From: Gadus chalcogrammus
Lineage: Eukaryota > Chordata > Actinopteri > Gadiformes > Gadidae
Length of the DNA: 64,000 nt
Reading direction: 5' to 3'
NCBI RefSeq assembly: GCF_026213295.1
Contig: NC_079413.1
Coordinates: 20,853,266-20,917,265 of the forward strand
A model generated the notes under the pieces. The model ran no database searches and was not told where the DNA came from. It saw only the letters and a list, made by a program, of their open reading frames with translations. Shown here one piece after another: positions 24,927-35,878 of this stretch. The position numbers and the translations under genes are program-made. Within the stretch, counting starts at the first letter, position 1, and each line of letters opens with the position of its first letter.

Positions 24927-26222
24927 ACTTTGCAGTAGTCTTCTGAGTATGCCGCATGTGTCCTTGGCCACACCGTTCTTTGTTGACAATTTGCTGCTCT
25001 GTATTTATTGTCATGTAAACTGGAGAGGGAATATTCCTGCTATATAATCAATATCTGAGTGTAAGTGTAATGTATGGGGTTACGCCGGGGCAACCAGAGC
25101 CATGTCTATATTTAGTAATGGCAATAATGGTTAGATATTAATAATATAGAGGTACGTTTTGTCCTGATATCCTTTTATCCTTGGCAAAGCATCGCATTAC
25201 TGTTAGCTGTTCCAAGCTGTTTTCAAGGACTGGAGTTGATGTTGGCTCGCCCTGCTAGTAAGAATACTCTTAACGATGAGGGGAAGGGGGTTGAGGGGGC
25301 AGCTCTTTAACACTATGACTGACTGACAGTTAATGGTGGAGGGAGGAATGGTAGCAGGGAAGGTAAAGGAAAAACAATGACCCATGAACAGTATTGCCTC
25401 CATTTGCTGCGTCTTCTGCATATGTGATGGGATATGAGTTAAAATCTGCCCTGCCTGTTGAGCAAGTGACCTCTCTGGGGCTGACTGCATTGCAAGGCCA
25501 GGTTGGATCTTATCTGGGTGTCAGTTGGTGTGATAGACACCAGTGTTATTGACTTTACAGCAAGATAACATATTTGGGTCGACTATCTTTTATCTTGATC
25601 TTTATGCGCGCCAACGCATTTAATGAGTTAAAGCTGGGATGGGCAGTTTATTTTATATGCATGCATTAATCATGTTTGTTGAAATTCTCTTTTACTTCAG
25701 AACGGCGATAAATAAATCGAATGCCGTGACAAAAAAAACATAGTAGAATCTTGTATTGGGTGGTCGCAGTCCTAAAAAGCGCTTCCAATCACTTTATTCG
25801 GCCTGAATGAAGGATGGTTTGCCTGTCTACTAGCAAGCTAGCGTATGTTTTGGGGACGTGTCTTGCGAGGGAGGCCTGAAAAATCTAGTCCATGTTCGTT
25901 TTCATGTAGGCTACTCCGTCCTGGCGTGCCTTGTCGCCCTATTACATGCGTGCACTGAAAATTCGAATATGTACCCCGCCCATAATTATATAAACGTATA
26001 TAGATACGTATGCCTTTGATTTTTTCATCATGGAGGCTGAAGAATTGGCCATGGCATGAGAGTCCAAGGTGATTTGCAATGCACTATTGGTGAAGAGGAT
26101 GACATGTCGGCAAGGACACAAAAGAGCTAAAGGAATCTACACCACAACAAAGTCAGAAGATTGGCATGGCCTCAGTGTCAGACTTCTTGTCTACAGTGGC
26201 AATGCTAATGCTAACTAACTTA
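24927..26222. other. No gene seen
   Basis: About 1.3 kb of AT-rich unique-looking sequence upstream of a LINE tail. Confidence 0.5.
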
Positions 26223-26950
26223 CCCTTTCTTTCTTTCTTTCTTTCATGTTTATTTCGAATATGTAGACAAAACAAAAACAACACATTTTGCCAATTACAA
26301 CAATAAAGCCATTCAAGAATGAATAACAAAAACAAAAATAATAATAGTAATAGTAAAAATAAAAAGCAAAAAGAAAATAGAAATAAAAATTAACATTAAT
26401 GTAAACATATCCGAAAAGGAGTGAGAAGAAGTAAAAACTTATGTACTCTCACCCCTCTTATTACTTATTCTGTATGTTTAATAATAATAATAATAATAAT
26501 AATAATGATAATAACAATAATAATAATAAATGAATATAAAAATGTAATGTTATATAAATAAATATACATATGTAAGTATGTACATATATATATATCTACA
26601 ACATACATTTAACAAGTAACAGTATGAATGTGACACAACAGCGTGTATACACAGTATACCTATACATACATACACAAACCTACTGACAGTGCAGTTCACT
26701 ATATCCTGTGAACACTAAGTTTTTGTACATTCTTTTAAAAACATTGATGCTTGGACATTGCTTATGTACTTCGCTCAGATTGTTCCACAACTTGACACCT
26801 GTGATGGAAATGCGAAAACTTTTCATGGTGGAATTTCTCATCTGAATTTTGAAATTGAGTACTCTCCTCAAACTATTTTAATTTGAGAGCGGAAGGGAGC
26901 TATCTCTAGTGCAAGGAGAATTTATACAAATGCCTTTTAATTGGTATTTC
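26223..26950 (-). mobile_element. 3' end of a non-LTR retrotransposon (jockey/CR1-like), 5'-truncated
   Basis: Read on the minus strand there is the C-terminal end of a reverse-transcriptase polyprotein, then an AT-rich 3' region with (ATT)n, then ATTCGAAATAAACATG and a (GAAA)n tail at 26223-26246. An AATAAA signal next to a short simple-repeat tail is usual for this kind of LINE. The 5' border is not clear and I found no target duplication. Confidence 0.75.
26677..26925 (-). pseudogene. Reverse transcriptase C-terminal remnant
   Basis: The minus-strand translation has SFRISITGVKLWNNLS followed by INVFKRMYKNLVF. This corresponds to the conserved G-x-x-LWN-x-L and FK-x-x-LK block near the C-terminus of LINE polyproteins. 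An in-frame TAA at about 26881-26883 interrupts the part upstream, and the catalytic core is missing, so it is a dead fragment. Confidence 0.7.
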
Positions 26951-29126
26951 ATTTTACAATGTAAACAAGGTTAGATCATTTCTATATAATTTTATATTAT
27001 TATTAGGATACATTTTGACATGAAAATATGGGTGCTGACCCTTTCCCAAGCCATTGAACGACACATCTGAAGAACATGGCGTATCATACCGGGTGTCGCT
27101 TGCTGTTGGTTCTCTGCTGTGCCTCCTACTTTAACTGCCATTTATGAACGTAACACAGTTCAGCAACGCTTACTTAACTGTTAATTCTAGCTCTCGCCAT
27201 GACTACAGCGTGGCGTGCGCACATACAAGTGATCCCTAATTGGGTGTGCATGAGAACACACGGACATGGTGGGGTTGTCTGATGGGGCTGTGTGGCGTTT
27301 CAAAACGTGTTTCTGCATTTTCTTAGAAATTTGGCTCGGATGAATTTCCAACACAAAAAATTTGAAGGAAAAAACTTGGCTCTGACGATATCGGTAATGA
27401 TCTCCTTGTAAACCCTGCTGAAATAGTGCAGTGACCTTATTATTGTTGCCATAGTTACTGAATGGCGGGGTTAGAGCTGGTATCTGCGGAGGCTTCACAC
27501 AAAATAACTGCATTCTCAAAGCAGATAGCAATAGCGGTTAACTTCCAATAAGGGTTTATTCTTACATCCCGAGTTGACCTTTCAAGAGCCAACCGATCTC
27601 TCGCTGACTAAATTGTGTGTTTTGGAAGCACACGTAACAGCGATTATTTTGCATTAATGGCACAGTGAGCATACATTATGCATGCTCTTTTTCTCTTGAC
27701 AGCATGTTAAAGCGTGGCTCAACCGACTATTGAGCTAACCATGTTGGCAATAGGCCTCGCAGCCGACCAGGTTAGAGTCTGACCAGCGCTGCTATGCTAC
27801 ACGTTATTGCCTCTCATCTCATCTCCAACTGACTCTCCTGTTCACTCCCTGTGTCTGAATTCACCGCAAGATGCTTTGGATAAAAAGCTAAACGACTAAA
27901 TGGTCGTGAGGGAACTGAATAGTAATGCGATTTAGCGTCCAAGGACGGACTGAATTCAGGTACCGGCGCCACGCCGTCAGTGCCTTTGTCTCATCTTTGA
28001 GAGCGCGGAGGATGGTAGCTTGGAAGATTGTAGCTCGGTAGCTAGCACTGAAGGTGCCCAGTGCGCTTGGTGCATGGGAGAGTTGAGAAACCAGACAGGT
28101 GCTTGTGAATATTCATCAGCGCTGAGCCCTCGCCGATTCTAATCACTGTCAATATGTGTACACCTTGCAACTGTCAACTATTCAGAAACAAAATATGCCC
28201 CTGACTCGATTGCTTATGAAAATGTATGATGCAGCAGCAGCCGGGAAAAAACTGTTGAGTTGCGTTTAACCCCGGGGTCTTTAGCGCCGGGCAAAACAAA
28301 TGAAAATATTTTCAAATAATGAAAATGAGAAAGTACAGCACTGACACGCTTCAGAGATTCTGAGCTTGGATAATGGCTTGATAAAAGTGTTTGCTAATGT
28401 TTCCCCCTCATTCTCACCTCTTACAAAGACCTGATAGAGTTACCCTCAAAGTGTGAGCTTTATATCTGTGTATACGTTCGCTTTCGACTGCAAAGACGCC
28501 ATGCCAGTTCTTTTGACACCTCCACAGAATAAACAGTTTATACACATAATAAATAAGGTGCACCTCCCGCTATCTCAGTCCGAAAGCAAATCTGTTAGCT
28601 GACCTTTGGAGACAAATTGAACATCAGTGAGATCTCAACAGGTGTTTTACTTGGCGTCATAAGAGATAAGCCCTTCAGCCAAAAAATATGAAAATCCAAG
28701 AGTTTGCCATTTCAGGACCCAAAATGTCCCTGTGACGTATGTCTGTGAAACTCCTCCACCTTCAAAAAGGGGGATTGGTGTTTCTGCGTTTACGACTTAA
28801 TCCGACCTTCCTTCCGAGCGCCGGTATCTTCAAGATGATTGAGGAACAAAAATGCCTCACCCAAAGTCAAGGAAACAATCAATCACAGGACAAGAGATGG
28901 GGAAATCTCAGCTACGGGGGGCAACGGGGCTGCAGACAGGCCCTGGGGCCCACCTGACCGACTCACTGTCCGCTCCTGAGATCTCCCTTATCACACGGCA
29001 AGCCCTCTCTCTCGCCCCGGCATCTCGCTGGTCACTCCTCTCCTGAACACGTCTGTGCCCTGGAGTAAAGGCTGGCTCCTTATCTCCAACTCCAACTCCT
29101 GCCCGTCACCCGGTGCTCAATTTGTT
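26951..29126. other. No gene; AT-rich unique-looking sequence
   Basis: About 2.2 kb without a recognisable exon. A short SINE-tail-like word lies at 27868-27904. The part 28000-28740 is non-repetitive and might contain conserved elements, but no motif stands out. Confidence 0.45.
27868..27904 (+). mobile_element. SINE 3' tail relic
   Basis: GATGCTTTGGATAAAAAGCT then ACGACTAAATGG resembles the CTTTGGATAAAAGCGTCTRC tail of V-SINE-type elements (compare 34762-34795). Confidence 0.45.
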
Positions 29127-29480
29127 CTCTCTCTCTCTTTCTCTCTCTCTCGCTCTCGCTCTGTCTCTCTCTCTGTGACTCTGGTTCTCTCTCTGGCCTG
29201 CTCTCTCTGTCTCTCTCGCTCTCTGTCTCTCTCTCTTTGTATCGCTCTCCCTCTGTCTCTCTCTTTCTGTCTCTGGCCTGCTCTCTCTGTCTCTCTGGCT
29301 CTCCGTCTCTCTTTCTTTGTATCGCTCTCCCTCTGTCTCTCTCTTCTGTCTCTGTCTCTCACTCTGTTTATCTCTCGCACTAGCTCTTGCTCTCTTTATC
29401 TGTGTCTCTGTCTCTTTCTTTGTGCGTCTGTCTCTCTCTTGCTCTCTCTCGCTCTGTCTCTCTCTGTCTTGTGTCCTTTC
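29127..29480. repeat. (CT)n-rich low-complexity tract with a 70-bp duplication
   Basis: CTCTCTGTCTCT words throughout. The block CTCTCTTTGTATCGCTCTCC appears at about 29229 and, slightly changed, 29309, showing a local tandem duplication of about 80 bp. Confidence 0.85.
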
Positions 29481-29639
29481 ACTTATTCTCTTTTATCTCC
29501 CTTCCTCCTTTTGTGATTGCCACCCTTTCTTCCAGTCCCTTTTATCTCTCTTTTTTGGCCTTCACTCCGTTTCATTCTCTCTGTGTCATCGGTTGTATGG
29601 TTGTTACATAAATGTATAAGGAACTCCTATAAGGTGCAG

Positions 29640-30110
29640 ACGATACAAACCCCCTTATGTGTCGTAGCTGTAATATTAGAATACTAAGTCGTCTCCTCGT
29701 TGGGATGAAGCCCGACCATTGCATCAGTTCTAAGTGATTATTTCCCTGCGTCGGTACCCCAGGTGTATTTACAAGGTAGACACTCGTCCTTCCCCTGTTG
29801 ACACACACACAGCTGCGATGGCTTCTAGCGCCTTGGATGGCTTCAAACACACCTGGTACCGGGCGCTCAGAAGCTGTCTTATAAGTGCTGGAGCATGATT
29901 GACTGAAAGGCAGGAAGTGACCATTTCCTGGCTTTCACTTCCTGTGTACCCCCCAATCGCTGGCATCATTGCAGCGCCACATTTGCAGCTAATAAATAAA
30001 CAGTCAGGTATTTCTTTAATTACATGGTATCGTGGAAGCGTGGCAACATCTCTCTCTCAGGGCCTTGTTCATTTTTTGGCAGCCATTCAAAACGGGGAGG
30101 GTGTATAATA
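29640..30110. other. Candidate conserved non-coding element with ETS palindrome
   Basis: Non-repetitive and balanced in composition, with no exon. It contains CAGGAAGTGA at 29911-29920 and its exact inverse TCACTTCCTG at 29935-29944, plus a third GGAA core between them. Confidence 0.4.
29911..29944. promoter_or_regulatory. Inverted pair of ETS-type sites
   Basis: Two perfect 10-bp ETS-like sites (core GGAAGTGA) in inverse orientation with a 14-bp spacer that itself holds TTTCCTGG. Binding by ETS factors is inferred from the motif. Confidence 0.5.
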
Positions 30111-30699
30111 TTGACACATTAGCCGAGTGCATTTTCCTGAAAATGTACTTATTGACTTATATGTAGGATGTTCGAAAACGGTTTAATGGCCATGAGCCAC
30201 AACAGAATGTGAGACTTGTTCATGCATTGCCAGTATCACTCGCTTGTAGGGTTTTTCTGAATAATATATTGACGTTCTGTTTCAAACGGACCCTGGTTCG
30301 ACGTGTCTTCTCCCAGTCTCTCTCCTAAAAGCAGAGTCCCCATGCCCGTCCAGGCTTTGAAGAACAACCGCAGAACGTCCCCAGAACCAACAACGGGCTC
30401 TCCTCTCCACCGCTGGAGGATTGTCTTTACTTTTGCTAAATTCACTTTAATATCCCATTGGAAACTTTTATACATTCTTGAATCCCTCCTATTTGCAATG
30501 CTAAAATCCTATACTATTCATAAAAGAAAAACCTCATATCCTGCTCTGTATCTGGAATTGTGAAGATTAATTAAGCTGCCACCATTAAAACAAAGTACAC
30601 CTCCACCACCTCCACCACCCACTCTGCTGCTGTGGTTTCAGAATCCCCATCAAACACTAAACAAACTCTTATCTCCAGCGCAGCATCCATTTTACAGCG
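30111..30699. other. No gene seen
   Basis: Unique-looking sequence without exon or repeat. Confidence 0.5.
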
Positions 30700-30985
30700 A
30701 CTGGCTGATGGCTTTGTAATTGATTTCAGGATTTTCTTTTATTGATCATTTTTGGTGGGGGCAGCTGGGTGCGTGTCACTAATTGCCGTCTTGACGTTCC
30801 TGTGAAAAAGCTGCTGTGTGGTGGATCCAGGCGTGGTAATAGCACCAACGGGCTCAAAGTGGCTCTCCACCGCCGCAATTAGACCTCTGATACACTTTAA
30901 AGATGTTCCATTAGGATGGCACGCCACTTGGCTGAACGTGGGAACATGGCACCACGGCCTCCATGGAGGGTGAATGAATGACTGA
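30700..30985. other. Candidate conserved non-coding element
   Basis: Non-repetitive with homeobox-type cores in both directions (TGTAATTGATTTC near 30714, CACTAATTGCCG near 30777, CCGCAATTAGACC near 30873). No coding frame. Appearance-based call. Confidence 0.4.
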
Positions 30986-31984
30986 ATGAAGGAGTCTTTT
31001 CTATGAATCAACGTCAGGACAACTTTAGCATTTTTTGGATTGTGCCGTCCTGGTCGCTTTCCGATGGTGGTTAAAAAGACCCTTTTTTGATGGTATTATT
31101 TTCATTTGAATCTTGAACCATTGAGCTGAAAGGGGCAATTTGAGGCAGTTTTTGTTAATTACCTCTTGCATAGTCATGAGAGCCCCGCTGTCCGTGCCAA
31201 CTACTCCTCATGTACCCACCACTCCACCTACTTCAAGCTGCTGTCCAAATCATCAGCTAAGCGTCATCACCTCCATCAATTGTCGGCAAAATAATTGTTT
31301 TCATAATAAATTGTCGATTTTGTTGGTTGCACAGTAGCTGCTAGTCCGGGCAGAGTGGAAACACAGAGCTCAGAGATGCTTGCTTTATAGCAGTAAGCTC
31401 AAATCCCCCCCATGCATTCTAGCACTAGTGGACAAGCACGGTACTGCTCCTTTCTGCAGTCAAATTAAAGCCATCATTACGTAGCTCTAAGTGCCAAACA
31501 CTTCATCAACACTGTATCAGGTGTCGATAACAAACCAGGAGAAGTATTCACAATAAATGAATTTTGAGTATTATGTTTTACTTTATTTTTGAGTGCTACT
31601 TTGAGGCGATCAGGTCTGCCATTTCTACTGAAAGCCTTGAATGAAACACAGCAGATTCATGTCTAACGTGACAGAGAAAAGGTTCAATGAAGACAACAAC
31701 ACACATCAAGGTAGATGGATGATTGTCAATATTTGAACACCAATCTGATGTTTGGTGTTCAGTTGGATTGTCTGTTATCTGTGGTCACTTTGTCCCTCGC
31801 GAAATGTCAAATTTAATAACGTTGTTTGATGCTTAAGTTTGTGTGTCATTACCAGGATGGAGTTGAATGGGATGATGCTGTTTAATTTAACGACTGATCT
31901 TTTTGCTATCTCTAGGACAGGTCTACTGAAAGGCTGGTATTCCACACTTACCTCAATGCTCTGTCTTGGCACATCTGCATACTA
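30986..31984. other. No gene seen
   Basis: About 1 kb of AT-rich unique-looking sequence. Confidence 0.5.
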
Positions 31985-32175
31985 ATGCATAGATATATCG
32001 ATATAGATCGATTTATAGATATAGAGATGAAGATAGATAGATGTCTTTATATCTCTTTAGATATGGATATAGATATATATAGAGATGGATATATATTTAC
32101 ATAGAGATAGATGTATAGATAGAGATGGATCTATAGAGATGGATATAGATATTTATCTATAGATATATATCTCAA
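31985..32175. repeat. (GATA/TAGATA)n degenerate repeat
   Basis: ATAGATATAGAGATGGATAT-like words throughout. Similar repeats lie at 42186-42300 and 43195-43400. Confidence 0.9.
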
Positions 32176-33360
32176 AAACAGCATTTTAATTGTCCATCAG
32201 AAAGGGAGCAATACTTTGAACACTGAACACTTAAGCCTTGCTTCGTTTAATAGGTCTAAGTTGTTTGAAGACAGAGGGGTTTGAAAGTTCTGATGTACGA
32301 GGTAGCACTTAACAGATGCAATCTCATCGCCTTAGGGCAAAATATAGAGTTTGATTTAAAAATAGGTAATTCACAGAGATCAATTTGATTTGCAATATGT
32401 GGGCGGTTAAAGTAATCGTTGGGTAGGTGTGTTGCTCTGCATTCAATCCCAATCCAATGTAAACAAAGGCTTGAGTTGCTAGACAGAGATCCCTGATTAA
32501 TGTTTCATACGGATTGCATTTAGTTACTTAAAGTTACTTTCTTGAAACAATATCTTGCTCATTAGAATGCTAACTTGATCTTCTTCCATTTATATGTCCA
32601 GCTGTATTTAAAAGCTCATCTCTGAATCCTGTTCCATTTTTTCTCTGCACAGACCAATTATAAAGTCTAGAAATCCGTTTTGTGTTTTCCAAATTTAAGC
32701 ACAGACTTATAGTTACATCGTTTTTCTATATATATATGATTTTTTTGAGTTACCTGGGTTAAGAATATGTTATTTTAATTTTATTGGACAAAGTTGTTAA
32801 CCTTTTCCCTCAAGCCTAGCAAGAACAAAGAAACTGCAAATAAAACATGCAATGTATGAGCTGTCAAATAGCTTTTTAATGGCTGTATTTAAGGACAATC
32901 CCAGTACCCCACCTGATATGATCATGTCATTAGAAGTCATTTATTGAGGAGGCTCAAAGCTGCTCTAGTAGACGCCGTGAAGTAAAGGTGAAAAACAAAA
33001 CAGAACCTTGAAAAAATAATTCTTGCGATCCTTATAGCGTCGTTCTTACCTTGGTTAAGTTGTCAGTCAGGTACAAATACACTTAAATGTCATGACATGA
33101 GCATGTACAACAGATATCATTCAAAGTGTTCAGTTCAAAATGTTCTGCCTGTGAAGGTTTTCTTTTATCCCAATGTTCTCACACGTTTAACGCCTTCACC
33201 GTTTGCACCACTACATTACTATTATATCTTATAGTATTATTAAAGACTTCAATTATAAAAATGCTTTTTCAACTTTAGACGGTTCACTTCTATGTGTGTG
33301 TGTGTGTGTTTGCGTGTGAGAGAGAGATAGTGTGTTGCCTTGGGTTTCCAATTCATTTTG
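32176..33360. other. No gene; AT-rich
   Basis: AT-rich unique-looking sequence with a short (GT)n at 33293-33312. Nothing else recognised. Confidence 0.5.
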
Positions 33361-33800
33361 CGCGTTCATTTTCAGATGTTATTTTTTTTCCCATCCGTTT
33401 CTTAATTAGTTCTTAGCTTTCTAATTACAAGTTTTTTACAAACGATCCCTCGCTGGTCACATGGTCCTTTGAGTTTTCCGCAGCTCTTTAGTTACCGCGA
33501 CGACTGGCCATCTCCCACCGGGATGAAAAACAAGCCTGCCGTAACCGCGGTGACGCTGGCGGCGCTCTTTGATTACCAGTCAGAACGGAGCGCTTGATTG
33601 GTTGATTACACGACTGTTTGGCTTGTGAGAGCCTCTGTTTGGGGCTTGTGGGTAATGGCGGGGATGTTTACATTCCATCTGAGGGGCTGGGGAATGGCTC
33701 TCTCCCAGCCTCTGATTGGCTCATTCAGCCTCACAGCTGTGCTTGCCTTCCGTCTGCGAGCAGATGAGTGGGCTGTTATAGTGTTTATTCCCAGTTTATG
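33361..33800. other. Candidate conserved non-coding element
   Basis: TTTCTTAATTAGTTCTTAGC near 33400 followed by TTTCTAATTACAAG gives two homeobox-type cores 20 bp apart. Then GC-rich unique sequence with a TAACCGCGGTGACG word near 33542. The short open frames on both strands match no family I know. Confidence 0.35.
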
Positions 33801-34479
33801 AAACGGATATGTACTTATGATTAACACAGATAGAATAATATTGGTATATGATGCGTATCCAACTTAGTGATCAACCCTTTCAGCGGGGAAACGCGATTAA
33901 TTGCTTCACAATTCCCTTTTCTTCATGTATGGGAATTAAATTGTCGGCGTAAATACAGTGTTTTCCCCCTGTCCACTTGTGTCCACACTTGTGAAGCTAC
34001 TCCCGGAGAATTTCTGGTCAATTTATCTTCCCTTATTTTACACGTCATCCATCATCCAGACACCCCTCTTTCTTTTATTTTCCATTGTTGTTGTGGAGGG
34101 GTCTGGGATGGGAGGGATGGGGGGAGGGAGGGAGGGAGGGAGGGGGATGGGTGGGGGTGACTCCCCGGCCAAAGGTGGAGGTAATGATTGTGTCTCTCTA
34201 AGCCCCCCCACCGCTTCATCCCTCGGCGAGCTTTCAGTGGCTTTCAGTCCCTCCCCCCCCCCCCCCCAGCCCCCCACACCTCCCACCCGGGTTCACCTCA
34301 CCCTGGGGGGTCTGTTAAAGGTGAGCACCCCTCCCCCTGTACCTACACCCCCTCTGTCTGTCTCACTGTGCTGCACAGGCTCAGGCGGGTCCCTGAACAA
34401 CTCCTCTGTCTGAGCTGACCGGAGGAACTATTTTAGTAGTTCCTCTCCCTAGTGACAGAGTTCACCTACTCTCCCCAGC
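33801..34479. other. No gene; simple-sequence patches
   Basis: (GGGA)n at 34111-34145 and a C run near 34252-34267 within unremarkable sequence. Confidence 0.55.
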
Positions 34480-34806
34480 CCCCCCACCACCCCTCTAACG
34501 CACTTATTGTATGTTGTACGTCCTGGCATTTATTGTACAAACTCATTGTATGTTGGACGTCTTGACACTTAGTATGCTTACTTAGATAGCACTTAGCTAG
34601 GAGAAGATGCTGCACAATGCTATCTTTGTTTTCTATACCGGGAATGGGTCGACCTCGCAATTGTTAGTGCGAAGCACTTGTTTCTATGACATCCTTACTT
34701 TGCCGACAGTGATACATTGTTGTTTCTCTTTCTTCTGACAAATGTACTTATTGTAAGTTGCTTTGGATAAAAGCGTCTACTAAATGCCCCAAACGTAAAT
34801 GTAAAC
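34480..34806 (+). mobile_element. SINE family B, 3' portion with V-SINE-like tail
   Basis: The word CGCACTTATTGTATGTTGTA at about 34499 is shared with the copy at 46985-47222 (inverse). The copy ends in GTTGCTTTGGATAAAAGCGT then CTACTAAATGCC and a short AAATGTAAA tail. That tail is a hallmark of a widespread vertebrate SINE/LINE 3' domain. The tRNA-like head is missing. Confidence 0.75.
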
Positions 34807-35069
34807 CACTGAACTGAGTTGGTCGAGTTTGTGCGAAAGTTTGTGGTAAGATGTTTCGACGTCGGGAACATTCTTTGCTTTCAAACAGGCCCTTGGCTTT
34901 CTACTCTGAGAACTCGAGCACATTTGATTTGTGCTCCCTTTTATCGTCTGCGTGCATTCCTTTTGTCGTCCATTCATCCATTCATTCCCTTTTCTCAGAA
35001 TTCAGTGTTAGTCATTCTGGATAAAAGGGGCCTGCTAAATGTAAATTTATTCATGTATACATGTGTTTA
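34807..35069. other. No gene; second SINE-tail relic at 35003-35046
   Basis: ATTCTGGATAAAAGGGGCCT then GCTAAATGTAAAT is a diverged form of the same 3' tail. Nothing else recognised. Confidence 0.5.
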
Positions 35070-35640
35070 TTTATTCCTCTGATGCATCATGTTTGTGTCT
35101 TTGCGTCAGAAGAGCGCAGTTGCGAGTGTCTGTCCCCCGGAGCTGGAGGTTTGAGTCTTTCTCCGGCAGCGTCGCCTCAGAGGAACTCAACACCACGCCA
35201 AAGGACATCCTCGCCTCCGCGTTTTTGACATTGTCCGATATCAAAGCCAGACTTATGATAAACCCCTCGCACAATTTTTTATTTTTTAATGCGCTGAAAA
35301 ACATTGCCATCACCTCATCCATAAATCAAGGAGTACAAACCCAGTGTGTGTCGCCTCCCCCCATCGCCCCTGCCCCCCCGCCCCCCCCCTTCTCTCCATT
35401 TTATTATGTTTCCTGTGGCGAGTCTCCGGCTTAAACGCTGTTGTCACCCTCAGCACATTTCATAATGCATGAGCATATTTCCTCTGTATACAGGAAATAA
35501 CCAATAATGTGGGTTATCGTTCTTTACAATCCGCCACCACTGATGATAATGGACTTCATTATGTCCTAAGCTGGTCCCCCTGTACAAATTTAAATTAGCC
35601 CGGGCCGGAACGGATCTTACACTGAGATTACCTCCATTCA
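35070..35640. other. Candidate conserved non-coding element
   Basis: Non-repetitive sequence interrupted by C runs near 35385. Frames are open on both strands at 35071-35322 but match nothing known. AT-rich words such as GCATGAGCATATTTCC near 35467 are suggestive only. Confidence 0.3.
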
Positions 35641-35699
35641 GACCCCATTTGAAACCATTTTCATTCCTTCTCTCTCCCCTGCTTTTAAAAAATAAACTG

Positions 35700-35725
35700 G
35701 TCTCTCTCTCTCTCTCGCTCTTCTT

Positions 35726-35777
<52 letters not shown>

Positions 35778-35785
35778 CTCCCTCT
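35700..35785. repeat. (CT)n microsatellite
   Basis: CT dinucleotides with TTCTTTTC and CGCTCT interruptions. Confidence 0.95.
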
Positions 35786-35878
35786 CCCTCAATCTCCCTC
35801 TCTCGCTTATTCGACGTCACAACATTGTTAATTACCGACGGCCCCCGACAGCCGACCAATGAGAAGCGGGAGCGAGGG

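Noticed and set aside
24234..24989. Long minus-strand frames with a 12-residue repeat
   Set aside because: The 36-bp unit is a multiple of three; two frames are open at once and unit changes are not biased to silent sites.
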